64,000 nt of DNA from Nitrosomonadales bacterium. Its GTDB lineage: Bacteria; Pseudomonadota; Gammaproteobacteria; Burkholderiales; Gallionellaceae. The stretch covers positions 119,796-183,795 of the forward strand of contig JAHFQZ010000006.1 of the NCBI GenBank assembly GCA_023259055.1, given 5' to 3'. The notes under the pieces were generated by a model. The model saw only the letters and a program-made list of their open reading frames with translations. It did no database searches and had not been told where the DNA came from. A program made the translations under genes and the position numbers. Shown in pieces: positions 45,585-53,919 of the stretch. How positions within the stretch are numbered: position 1 is the stretch's first letter; each line of letters begins with the position of its first letter.

Positions 45585-46229
45585 ATGTCCCTGTCACCCG
45601 TTTGGGCCGAACAAGCAAAATATCTGATTGGTATTTTTGCCATTCTGAATCCGTTCGGCGCCATTCCCATTTACCTCAGCCTGATGGAGGATCGTCGCCC
45701 CGATGAGATGCATCGCACCGCACTCAAGGCTTCCATTGCCGTGGCGGTGATTTTGACGCTTGCGGTGTGGGCGGGTGATGCTTTGCTGTCGTTTTTTGGC
45801 ATTGGCGTCCCGTCGTTCCGCATTGGTGGAGGGCTGCTATTGCTGACCATCGCCATTGCCATGTTTGATGCAAGAATCAGCCCGGCCAGGCATACCGATG
45901 CTGAGCAAATCGAGGCCGAAGCCAAGAACGATATCGCCGTTGTGCCGCTGGCGATTCCCCTGCTGGCTGGACCGGGAGCGATCAGCCTGACTATCGTTGA
46001 TGCACACCAGGCAAACAGCTTGGCGGACAAGCTCGTGCTCTGTGCAGGGATTGTGGTCGTGTCTGCGATCGTCTGGATCGTGCTGCGGCTGGCCGAGCCT
46101 ATCGGCGAGCGTCTTGGCACGGGCGGCCTCAACATTGCCACCAGGGTCATGGGACTGATACTTGCTGCCATGGCAGTTCAATTCATGGCAGACGGGATGC
46201 TGGAGCTGTTTCCCGGGCTTTCTCGCTAA
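45585..46229 (+). CDS. MarC-family integral membrane protein
   Basis: 214 residues, six predicted membrane helices. The family pattern AKYLIGIFAILNPFGAIPIYLSLMED at the start, GGGLLLLTIAIAMFDAR, VPLAIPLLAGPGAISLTI and ATRVMGLILAAMAVQFMADGM fits MarC/YhgN. The function of the family is unsettled; an early link to multiple antibiotic resistance was not upheld. AAGGAGAAGG lies just before the start. A MITE copy begins 1 base after its stop. Confidence 0.92.
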   Translation: MSLSPVWAEQAKYLIGIFAILNPFGAIPIYLSLMEDRRPDEMHRTALKASIAVAVILTLAVWAGDALLSFFGIGVPSFRIGGGLLLLTIAIAMFDARISPARHTDAEQIEAEAKNDIAVVPLAIPLLAGPGAISLTIVDAHQANSLADKLVLCAGIVVVSAIVWIVLRLAEPIGERLGTGGLNIATRVMGLILAAMAVQFMADGMLELFPGLSR

Positions 46230-46230
46230 A

Positions 46231-46371
46231 GGGCACCTCTAAAAATCCAGATTTCATCCCAACTGCGGCGTTGCGTAAAAAATTTCTTGCTTACATATCA
46301 TACATATGCGGCGCGGCGAAATTTTTTACGCGCCTTGCATTTGGGCGAACTTTGAATTTTTAGAGGTGCCC
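46231..46371 (+). mobile_element. 140-bp hairpin MITE, copy C
   Basis: Begins GGGCACCTCTAAAAATCC and ends GAATTTTTAGAGGTGCCC. Same orientation as copy B and very close to it in sequence; starts 1 base after the TAA of the MarC-family gene. Its arms align over about 60 bases each. Confidence 0.9.
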
Positions 46372-46428
46372 TGAACAATAATGATCTCATCAGGGATTAC
46401 TGCTTCAGGAGGCAGGAGTGAATTGCTC

Positions 46429-47592
46429 CTATCTGCTCCTGGTCTCGATCTTCTTCTTTTCGGTCTGATTGTGCGGTGCTGTCGCTGGTGCTGATACAGC
46501 CGCCGGGGTAGTTGCTGGTGCAGCAACTGTCGCTGGTACTGGTATAGCGGCTGGTGTCATCGCAGGTGCAACCGCTGGCACCGTTACTGTGGCGGAGGCT
46601 GTGGTCTGGTTGCCGGAAGCATCGGTGGCCGAATAGATTACAGTGTAAATTCGATCTGTATCGCCATTGTGTTTGGCGCGGAGTCTTAAATACCGGTCAT
46701 CCAGACCATAGCTTGCATCGCGGATATCGTCCGGTTCCAAAGCCTCGTTAGCAGTGATGGACTCGAGTTTTATCTCAGGCAGGTTGTCGAAATTATCTTC
46801 TTTTTTCGCGAAGGTCACATTGACGGGAATGTGCTTGTTGTCCGGCGACCAGATCGTATTGGGGGTAAGGGTGACTGTCAGGGTCGGCGGGATGGTGTCG
46901 AGGAGTTCGATGGGAACGGTAATATTCAAAGGCGGACTCTTGGTAACAGCTGTCGGAGAGTCCTTGGTTACGGCCGCTGGAGTACCCCTGGAGACAGCCG
47001 CAAGCGAGTCATCAGAAAAAGTCACAAGCGCGTGTCCGGTCAAATAGTTGATGTCGACTTTATCAAGTGAAATGCTCATTTTTGCCGTGGTTTGCCCACT
47101 TGCAAGAACGGGCGATTTGTTGTTGACAATTTCCCAGGTGATAGCGTGAGTCTTGCTCTCTTCTCCGGGAGTAGGCATGTTCCCGAGTGTAGGAATGTTC
47201 CCGGGTGTGGTCATGCTGACGCGCCAGCCAGTGGGCGAATTGGAGTTTGCCGCAGGGATACCAAGCTTGGGATTCCATCCCGACGGTAATTCGGTGAGCT
47301 CCCAGACATCGTTGACGGGATCCTCATCGTTCATGGTGTTGTATCCGATAGAAACGGCAGTAATATCATGCTGGCTATTATTGAATACGCGATAGTGATA
47401 CACGATCTTGTTGCCGACGTGTTTGGCATACACGCCGACCTTGACGGAGGAAGCAGGGACGGCAGGCTCTGCCCCCATGCTGGTGCCGGCAGACGCAAAT
47501 GTCAGCCCAAGTACCAGCCAAAATGATTGCCCAAATATTTTCCTGGTCAGGCCGGTTAATCTGAGCATTAGTATTGCCATACTTTGTTTCAT
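46429..47592 (-). CDS. Secreted protein with Ig-like domain and Pro/Ala/Thr-rich tail, unknown
   Basis: 387 residues. N-terminal signal segment (IFGQSFWLVLGLTFASAGTSMGA), so exported. Residues ~50-190 form a beta-rich domain (KVGVYAKHVGNKIVYHYRVFNNSQHDITAVSIGYN...). A small internal repeat, PGNIPTLGNMPTPG, lies near residue 130, and a three-fold (T/S)PxAVTK repeat near 205-220. Residues ~230-340 resemble an HYR/cadherin-like Ig fold (PPTLTVTLTPNTIWSPDNKHIPVNVTF...YTVIYSATDASGNQTTASATVTV). The last ~45 residues are AP/AT repeats and a basic end. AAGG lies before the ATG. Probably a cell-surface protein; no function can be assigned. Confidence 0.7.
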   Translation of the reverse strand: MKQSMAILMLRLTGLTRKIFGQSFWLVLGLTFASAGTSMGAEPAVPASSVKVGVYAKHVGNKIVYHYRVFNNSQHDITAVSIGYNTMNDEDPVNDVWELTELPSGWNPKLGIPAANSNSPTGWRVSMTTPGNIPTLGNMPTPGEESKTHAITWEIVNNKSPVLASGQTTAKMSISLDKVDINYLTGHALVTFSDDSLAAVSRGTPAAVTKDSPTAVTKSPPLNITVPIELLDTIPPTLTVTLTPNTIWSPDNKHIPVNVTFAKKEDNFDNLPEIKLESITANEALEPDDIRDASYGLDDRYLRLRAKHNGDTDRIYTVIYSATDASGNQTTASATVTVPAVAPAMTPAAIPVPATVAAPATTPAAVSAPATAPHNQTEKKKIETRSR

Positions 47593-47747
47593 GTTCGCCT
47601 TTTTCCTTTTTTATATTTGTGAATGATATGGGCAGCGTGTGTCGCAGTCCATACCAATCTTGCGTGCAAGTGTTTCAGCATTCATGCCTATGGTCAATAG
47701 ACCATACCGGACCGGCAATTTGCCTGACCCTGCTACCATTTTTATCA

Positions 47748-50138
47748 TCAATGTCGCGAAGCATGAGTCCAATAGCGCATTTGCGTCTTGCGGTAGCGTT
47801 CTACCTGCAAGCCGTGCGCATCCATTTCGACCAGAATCGCGCCATCCTCATCCGAACGAAGCAATTCGCTCCCCGCCTCACGATAACGTTCGACCACTTC
47901 TTCCTTTGGGTGGCCGAAGCGGTTGAGGTAGCCCACGGTGAACACGGCATAGCGCGGATGCACCGCTTTCACGAAAGGTTGCACAGACGAGGTCATGCTG
48001 CCGTGGTGAGGCACCACCAGCAGCGTAGCGGGAAGTTTATCGGCGTGCTCATTGAGCAGCCGCTGTTCGGATTCCTGTTCAATATCTGTTGCCAGCAAAA
48101 TGTGATGGTCGCCAGTGCCGATGCGCAGCACACAGCCGCGATTATTTTTGCGGATTTTTTCCTGGTCATAGCTTTCAGGAGAAGGATGCAGCAGTTCGAA
48201 ATGCACACCATCCCAATCCCAGTGCTGACCATCAGCGCAACGCTGCTGGTTATGTGCCTGTTGCAGAATCGGGCTCTGCTCGGGAAGCGAAGAAGACAGC
48301 CAGTCAATCGGCATGGCTTGCATCACGGAAAGTGCGCCTCCGGTGTGATCGGTATCGTCGTGGGTGAGAATCAATCCGTCCAGTTTGGCGATGCCGAGTG
48401 CGCGCAGCACGGGAATCAGGATGCGGTTGCCGCTGTCTGCGCCATCGCTGAAATCCGGGCCGGTGTCGTAGAGCAGCGCGTGATGCCGGGTTTGCGCAAC
48501 GACTGCCAGACCTTGACCGACATCGAAAATTAACAACTGTACTGAGCCTTGTGCGGGAGGTTCGGGCGTATTCAAAAACATCGGCAACATCAAAACAAAA
48601 CCCAGCCAACGCGCAGGAAAACCGCGCGGCAGCAATATCAGCAACACGCCAAACATGCCGGCGACAATGCTCCATGCGGGGGGAGCATGTTGCGTCCAAA
48701 CTGCTTGCGGCAGGTTGTTCAGCCATTCCAGCAACTTCATCGTCCAGCTCATCACGCCGTGTGCCAGCCGCAGTGGCGCGTCCCCATAGCTCAAAGAGTG
48801 CGGCAGCACAACGCCCAGCAGGGCGAGCGGCACCACGATCAGGCTCACCAGCGGAATTGCGAAAGTATTGGCGATGGGCGAGACCAGCGAGACTTGCTGG
48901 AACAGCGCGAGCAGCATCGGAACCAAACCGATGGTCATTGCCCATTGCACGTTGGCGTATTCCACTAACCAATGAGCGCGCCCGATTCGATGCGCAGTAA
49001 CGTAAAGGATGAGCACCACCGCGCCGAACGACAGCCAGAAGCCTGGCGACATTACTGCCCACGGATCGGGTATCAATACGCCGAGCAGCGCGATGCTGAG
49101 TATCTGTCCGATTGAAAAATTGCGGTTCAGCCACAATGCTGCGGCGACAGCGCCGACCATGTACACGGTGCGTTGCGCGGGAACGGCAAAGCCGGACAGC
49201 AGCGCATATCCCAACGCAACCAGCAACGCGGCCAACGCGGCGGCCTTGCGTGCTGGCAAGCGCAGTGTCAGGCGCGTACTTCGCCGCCACAACCAATAGG
49301 TAAGAGCGAATCCTGCACTAGCGAGCATGGTGATATGCAGGCCGGAGATACTCATCAGGTGATTTACGCCGGTGCGTGTAAATACCTGCCATTGGCTTTG
49401 CGGTATACCGCTCTGATCGCCAATGGTCAGGGCGGCCAGTACGCCTGAATAGGGCGCGCCAGCCAGCGTGGCATTGAGCTTGTCGCGTACCGCTTCACGC
49501 CATGTTTCGATGCGATAGAAGACGCCCTCTGCCCGTGCTGCGAGGCGCACGTTATTCGCTTTGTTGTATACGTGACCTACCGCCCTAACATTGTTTTCCA
49601 ACGCCCATACTTCGAAATCAAAACCGTGCGGGTTGCTGCTGCCGTGTGGCTGCTTGAGGCGCAGAGTGAGTTGCCAGCGCTCCGCTGCGCGCAATACAAG
49701 CGGCGTGATTTGCTTTTCAAAATAGGTGCCGAGATAAACATGTTTTGGCACACTGGCTCCCGGCACATTGGCTTGGGGCGTGAGAACTTGTTCGACATCA
49801 AAACTAAAACGTTGTCCGTGTTCGTGGTTGCGCGGCAATTCCGCAACCACGCCGATTACTTCGATGTCGCGACCTTGCCATTCGTCCGGAAGGCTGATGG
49901 CGAGGCGTTGCTCGGCTTGCCATGCGGCGTGATAGAAGCCCAGTCCGCAGGCGAGGGCGGCTATCATCAGAGTGTGGATGGCACGTGGAAGCAGGCCGTT
50001 GCTGCGAAGGCGTAACGCGAGAAAAATAATAAGAACAAACGGCAGCAGCCATGCCCAGGCAAAATCCGGCAGTTCGGACTGCTGTTGCAGCAGCCATACG
50101 CCAAGGGTAAAACAGACGGTGAAGATAACCATGCGCAT
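47748..50138 (-). CDS. comEC: DNA uptake channel protein ComEC/Rec2
   Basis: 796 residues. N-terminal helices and a DUF4131 soluble part (GRDIEVIGVVAELPRNHEHGQRFSFDVEQV). The competence core follows with HLMSISGLHITMLA and many membrane helices (~230-500), then a C-terminal metallo-beta-lactamase-like domain from ~520: LLIFDVGQGLAVVAQT, LTHDDTDHTGG (HxDxDH), and VVPHHGSM. Full length for the family. It transports single-stranded DNA into the cytoplasm during natural transformation, so the organism may be competent. Confidence 0.95.
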   Translation of the reverse strand: MRMVIFTVCFTLGVWLLQQQSELPDFAWAWLLPFVLIIFLALRLRSNGLLPRAIHTLMIAALACGLGFYHAAWQAEQRLAISLPDEWQGRDIEVIGVVAELPRNHEHGQRFSFDVEQVLTPQANVPGASVPKHVYLGTYFEKQITPLVLRAAERWQLTLRLKQPHGSSNPHGFDFEVWALENNVRAVGHVYNKANNVRLAARAEGVFYRIETWREAVRDKLNATLAGAPYSGVLAALTIGDQSGIPQSQWQVFTRTGVNHLMSISGLHITMLASAGFALTYWLWRRSTRLTLRLPARKAAALAALLVALGYALLSGFAVPAQRTVYMVGAVAAALWLNRNFSIGQILSIALLGVLIPDPWAVMSPGFWLSFGAVVLILYVTAHRIGRAHWLVEYANVQWAMTIGLVPMLLALFQQVSLVSPIANTFAIPLVSLIVVPLALLGVVLPHSLSYGDAPLRLAHGVMSWTMKLLEWLNNLPQAVWTQHAPPAWSIVAGMFGVLLILLPRGFPARWLGFVLMLPMFLNTPEPPAQGSVQLLIFDVGQGLAVVAQTRHHALLYDTGPDFSDGADSGNRILIPVLRALGIAKLDGLILTHDDTDHTGGALSVMQAMPIDWLSSSLPEQSPILQQAHNQQRCADGQHWDWDGVHFELLHPSPESYDQEKIRKNNRGCVLRIGTGDHHILLATDIEQESEQRLLNEHADKLPATLLVVPHHGSMTSSVQPFVKAVHPRYAVFTVGYLNRFGHPKEEVVERYREAGSELLRSDEDGAILVEMDAHGLQVERYRKTQMRYWTHASRH

Positions 50139-50167
50139 AGATTAGCGCATAGGGATAGAATTAAGCC

Positions 50168-50713
50168 ATGCGTAAATTATTTCGTAAGTACCTGCCGCAC
50201 CATGAAACGGTAGTCAGTCATCCCTGGCTCAAACCTTATGGGCCTTGGTTGCAACATCCAAACCTGTGGCACTTGCATCGCCGTTCGGTGGCAGGCGGTG
50301 TGGCAATCGGATTGTTTTGCGGGCTGATTCCGGGTCCGTTGCAAATGATTTCTGCCGCGATCCTGGCGATTTTATTCCGGGTTAACTTGCCGGTGGCGGC
50401 GTTTACTACCCTTTATACCAATCCGCTGACTATCGTGCCGCTGTATGCGCTGGCATACGAGTTCGGCAAGTGGGTAAGCGGTGCGCATAAAGGCGTGGTA
50501 ATAGTGCAACCGTCATTTTCGGAATTGCATTGGCATAACCTGATGAGCGAATTGTGGGGCTGGCTGGAGAAGCTGGGCGAACCATTCCTGATCGGCTTGC
50601 CTTTGCTTGCCTTGAGCCTTGCCTTTGCCGGATATATTGCGGTGCGCGTGACTTGGCGGGCTGTGGTGATATGGAAGTGGCATAGAAGAAAACATAGGCA
50701 TACGGCTGCATAA
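50168..50713 (+). CDS. DUF2062 membrane protein
   Basis: 181 residues. The family pattern LWHLHRRSVAGGVAIGLFCGLIPGPLQMISAAILAILFRVNLPVAAFTTLYTNPLTIVPLYALAYEFG is clear; two or three hydrophobic segments with a further one at ~145-165 (FLIGLPLLALSLAFAGYIAVRV) and a basic tail. Function unknown. It is divergent from comEC (30-base gap) and precedes the pyruvate-kinase-like gene on the same strand. Confidence 0.9.
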   Translation: MRKLFRKYLPHHETVVSHPWLKPYGPWLQHPNLWHLHRRSVAGGVAIGLFCGLIPGPLQMISAAILAILFRVNLPVAAFTTLYTNPLTIVPLYALAYEFGKWVSGAHKGVVIVQPSFSELHWHNLMSELWGWLEKLGEPFLIGLPLLALSLAFAGYIAVRVTWRAVVIWKWHRRKHRHTAA

Positions 50714-50757
50714 TTTTCGTATATTGTGGCGAAACTTGTTCGCGTGGGGAATCATGC

Positions 50758-52635
50758 ATGGCATATACAAGAGCGACATTTAGTTTGCGGGAGCTGCTGG
50801 AAGCGGTGCAAGTGCTGCGCGATACAGTGAAAGAAACCCAGCAGACATTGCTTCACAAGTGGCGACCACACTTGAAAAATCGCACCTTCATTCCCAGCGC
50901 GACCAATCTGGCCGCGTATGTCGGCTTGCGGCGCAATGACTTGCGCGCTTTGCAACAGCAGCTAGCCACGCTCGGCCTGTCGTCGCTGGGGCGTTGCGAG
51001 GCTCATGTGCTGTTGACGCTGGATTCGGTAATCAGCGCATTGCAGCATATGGTAGGTGATGTCCGTCCAGCGCGGCAAATACCCAAGTCGGCGCAGGCTA
51101 TCGGGCGCGATGAGGCGCTGCTTAAGCGGCACACCACCAGGTTGCTGGGCAATGCCCCGCAAAAGCGCTGGACGCGCTTCATGGTGACCATGCCGAGCGA
51201 GGCAGCCGAGGAATACCTGTATGTGCGCGACTTGCTGGTGCGCGGCATGGATTGCGCCCGGATCAATTCTGCACATGATGGCGATGTGGCGTGGCGCAAG
51301 ATGGCCGAGCATGTGCGCCGCGCGGAGCGGGAAACGGGACGATCATGCAAGATCATCATGGATCTGGCCGGCCCCAAATTGCGCACATCGCGGGTGGCTC
51401 CCGGCCCTGCAGTGTTGCACCTTGGCGTCAAGCGCGATGAACGCGGAGTTATGGTGCAGCCCGGCTATGTGATCCTTGACGCTTCCGGCGCGCCCGGTTG
51501 CGGTGCGACTGTCAACAAAATCGGCCAGCGAGTGCCAGCGCGCCTCAGCGTTCCTGCCGCATGGCTGGAAAAAATCAAGGTTGGCGACAGCATCCTGTTT
51601 GAGGATTTGCGCAAGCGAGAGCGCGAACTGATTGTGGTCGAGCGGTTGTCGCCCGGCGAAGTTCTGGCTTCCTGCGAGGCAAGCGCGTATATCGGTATCG
51701 GGACGACCTTGCGGCACCAAGCCAAACGCAACAAGGATGACCATGCCACTGCATTGAGCGGCGATTTCATTCCGCCGCCGGCGAAGATTCGCGTGTTTGA
51801 GGACGACCTGCTGCTGCTGACGCGCGAGGATGTCGCGGGCAAACCGGAGAAGCGCGATGACGCAGGAAAGGTGATTAAACCGGCGCATATCGCATGCAGC
51901 GAGACGGAAGTATTCAAGTTTCTCAAGACTGGGCAAAAGGTTTGGATCGACGACGGTCGTATCGGCGCGATCATCGAAAAGCTCGATAAGAAGGGAGCAT
52001 GGCTGCGCATCACGCGTGCGCGCCAACAGGGGGAAATCATCGGCGCCGAGAAAGGGCTTAATTTTCCCGACAGCAAAATCGTGCTGCCTATCCTGAATGA
52101 CGACGATCTGAACGCGCTGGATTGCGCCGTGGAGATTGCCGACATTGTCGGGCTTTCCTTCGTGCAAAGTGCGGATGATATTGTCAGGCTGAGTGCTGAG
52201 CTGCTAGCGCGCGGCAAACCGGACATGGGTATTGTCGCAAAAATCGAAACGCCCGCCGGGGTGAAAAACCTGCCGGAAATCATCATTCACGGCGCCGGGC
52301 GGCATCCGTTCGGCGTCATGATCGCTCGCGGGGACCTTGCGGTGGAAATCGGTTATGACCGGCTTGCGGAAATCCAGGAGGAGATTTTGTGGTTATGCGA
52401 AGCGGCGCATGTGCCGGTGATCTGGGCGACGCAGGTGCTGGAGAGTATGGTCAAGCAGGACATCCCGTCGCGCGCCGAAATTACCGATGCCGCTATGGCG
52501 GAACGCGCAGAATGCGTGATGCTCAACAAAGGGCCATATATCTTTAACGCGCTGGACGTGCTGGACAGCGTGGTGAGCCGCATGCAGCATCATCAGCTGA
52601 AAAAGACCGCGCAATTCCGTGCGCTGCATTGGTGA
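50758..52635 (+). CDS. Pyruvate-kinase-like protein, non-canonical
   Basis: 625 residues. The first ~135 residues are helical and foreign to pyruvate kinase (ATFSLRELLEAVQVLRDTVKETQQTLLHKW...). The barrel then starts (RWTRFMVTMPSEA), with MDLAGPKLRT, EKGLNFPDSKIVLPILNDDDLNALD, the catalytic Lys in GIVAKIETPAGVKNL, and FGVMIARGDLAVEIGYDRLAEIQEEIL. The B domain (~210-380) is enlarged. Differences from true pyruvate kinases: RINSAHDGD in place of RLNFSHGD, so one potassium-ligand Ser appears replaced by Ala; MLNKGPYIFNAL in place of MLSGETA; and no C-terminal allosteric domain. It may be a pyruvate kinase of an unusual class or an enzyme with another phosphotransfer role. GTGGGGA lies before the start. 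Confidence 0.8.
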   Translation: MAYTRATFSLRELLEAVQVLRDTVKETQQTLLHKWRPHLKNRTFIPSATNLAAYVGLRRNDLRALQQQLATLGLSSLGRCEAHVLLTLDSVISALQHMVGDVRPARQIPKSAQAIGRDEALLKRHTTRLLGNAPQKRWTRFMVTMPSEAAEEYLYVRDLLVRGMDCARINSAHDGDVAWRKMAEHVRRAERETGRSCKIIMDLAGPKLRTSRVAPGPAVLHLGVKRDERGVMVQPGYVILDASGAPGCGATVNKIGQRVPARLSVPAAWLEKIKVGDSILFEDLRKRERELIVVERLSPGEVLASCEASAYIGIGTTLRHQAKRNKDDHATALSGDFIPPPAKIRVFEDDLLLLTREDVAGKPEKRDDAGKVIKPAHIACSETEVFKFLKTGQKVWIDDGRIGAIIEKLDKKGAWLRITRARQQGEIIGAEKGLNFPDSKIVLPILNDDDLNALDCAVEIADIVGLSFVQSADDIVRLSAELLARGKPDMGIVAKIETPAGVKNLPEIIIHGAGRHPFGVMIARGDLAVEIGYDRLAEIQEEILWLCEAAHVPVIWATQVLESMVKQDIPSRAEITDAAMAERAECVMLNKGPYIFNALDVLDSVVSRMQHHQLKKTAQFRALHW

Positions 52636-52658
52636 TGCGGATGTTCGCAGGCAGCGAA

Positions 52659-52696
52659 ATAAAAAACACCCAAGTCGGAAAACCTGGGTGTTGATG
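52659..52696. terminator. Bidirectional terminator between convergent genes
   Basis: AACACCCAAG and CCTGGGTGTT form a 10-bp stem (one mismatch) with TCGGAAAA in the loop, flanked by an A-run on the left. Lies between the pyruvate-kinase-like and Spy-like genes. Confidence 0.75.
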
Positions 52697-52710
52697 GAAA
52701 CCAAAGATTT

Positions 52711-53490
52711 TCAGTGCATCGGATGGTCGTGCATCGGGTGCTCGTGCATCGAATCTTGAACCGGCGCTCCGCCGTGACTCATATTTTTCAGTTGAGCGCG
52801 CTGATCGGGTGTCAATAACTCCTCAATGCGATTCTGGGAAGTGATCGTTGCTTCTATCATCTGGCGCTGCAAGTCAAAAATCTTCTGGTATTCCTTGCCG
52901 ATTGCCGAAGGATCACGCTTGTCTGCCGCATAAAGATCGCGAAGCTTTGCAGATTCGTCCATGATCAAGCCCTTCGTAGCCCAATTATTGTGTTTTAGTT
53001 CATCGGACAATTTGTTGATTTTGGCGCGTTGCTCGTCACTGAGGTCAAGTGACGTGATCATGTTCATGCGTGGCGATTCCATCATCATTCCGGAGCCATG
53101 GCCTCCCATCATGCCACCCTTGTGGTCGCACATCTTGCCACTCATCTGGCTGCCCATCATGCCGCCTTTGTGGTCGCACATCTTTCCGTCCTTATGGTCG
53201 CAACACATCTTGCCGCCCATATGGCCTCCCTCCATACCGCCCATCATGCCGCCTTTGTGATCGCACATCATGCCGTCCATCTTGCCGCAACATCCTCCGC
53301 CGCCTTTCTGTTCTTCACCCTGAACCATCATATCGTGAGCCGTCATGTCATGGGTATCCGGCTTGGCAACTGGCTGCGATGCAGCAGGTTTCTTAGCGGT
53401 TGAATCTGCCGCGTAGGAAGGGAAAGAAAGCGTTGCAACTCCGATGATCAGACAGGATGCTGAAAAAAATGCAATTTTTTTTATGTTCAT
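52711..53490 (-). CDS. Spy/CpxP-like periplasmic protein with Met/His/Cys-rich repeats
   Basis: 259 residues from the ATG at 53490, fixed by GGAGA five bases upstream. Signal peptide 1-27 (MNIKKIAFFSASCLIIGVATLSFPSYA). Residues ~45-140 contain repeats of the type KMCDHKGGMMGG, with CC, CDHK and runs of Met/Gly, which are potential soft-metal ligands. Residues ~145-240 are the helical LTXXQ-like part (LDLSDEQRAKINKLSDELKHNNWATKGLIMDESAKLRDLYAADKRDPSAI...LLTPDQRAQLKNM), as in Spy and CpxP. The tail is His-rich (MHEHPMHDHPMH). Inference: an envelope metal-binding or chaperone protein, for copper or a similar metal. Confidence 0.82.
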   Translation of the reverse strand: MNIKKIAFFSASCLIIGVATLSFPSYAADSTAKKPAASQPVAKPDTHDMTAHDMMVQGEEQKGGGGCCGKMDGMMCDHKGGMMGGMEGGHMGGKMCCDHKDGKMCDHKGGMMGSQMSGKMCDHKGGMMGGHGSGMMMESPRMNMITSLDLSDEQRAKINKLSDELKHNNWATKGLIMDESAKLRDLYAADKRDPSAIGKEYQKIFDLQRQMIEATITSQNRIEELLTPDQRAQLKNMSHGGAPVQDSMHEHPMHDHPMH

Positions 53491-53919
53491 GATTATCTCC
53501 AAAAATTAATAGGTGCAACTAAAAGGTATAGATCGGAACGAATGTCTTGAATGATTTCCTTATCGGAAAGATGGGATGCGAAATGCAATTCAATTGTTAT
53601 ATATCATATTAAATAGTTTAATAACTTATGTATGTGACATAAATCACATTGGTTCAATCGGCCGGTTAAACCCCCGTCTGTGAGAAACCAGAATTAAACT
53701 ACTTGAAATAGGCTATGAGTTGGGTGATTTAGTTCCCTGGGGCCTTATAGATCGCCAAGAACTGCCGGGGCGCTTTGAATGTATAATTCACCGAAGACCC
53801 GATATCCATTCAATAATTGGCTAATGACTGGAAAAAAGTGTCTGTTCTGACGCCATTATTTGAAGGAAATTGGCTGTTCCCTCTCCAAGTTTACAATTAC
53901 GCGGCGGCAAAAAAGCTTT
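53491..53919. other. Divergent intergenic region, Spy-like gene / PAS-GGDEF gene
   Basis: About 430 bases. Holds the CRP-like site at 53633-53648 and AT-rich stretches (TTATATATCATATTAAAT, 53598-53615), and presumably both promoters. A TTG at 53860 would extend the GGDEF gene into this region. Confidence 0.5.
53633..53648. promoter_or_regulatory. CRP-type operator
   Basis: TGTGACATAAATCACA is a perfect TGTGA-N6-TCACA palindrome, the CRP/Vfr consensus. It lies 143 bases from the Spy-like start and 272-287 bases upstream of the GGDEF gene. An FNR-type regulator is less likely because the half-site is TGTGA, not TTGAT. Confidence 0.65.

Noticed and set aside
53070..53403. Plus-strand repetitive frames opposite the Spy-like gene
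   Set aside because: Antisense of the Met/His/Cys repeat block; no start signal.
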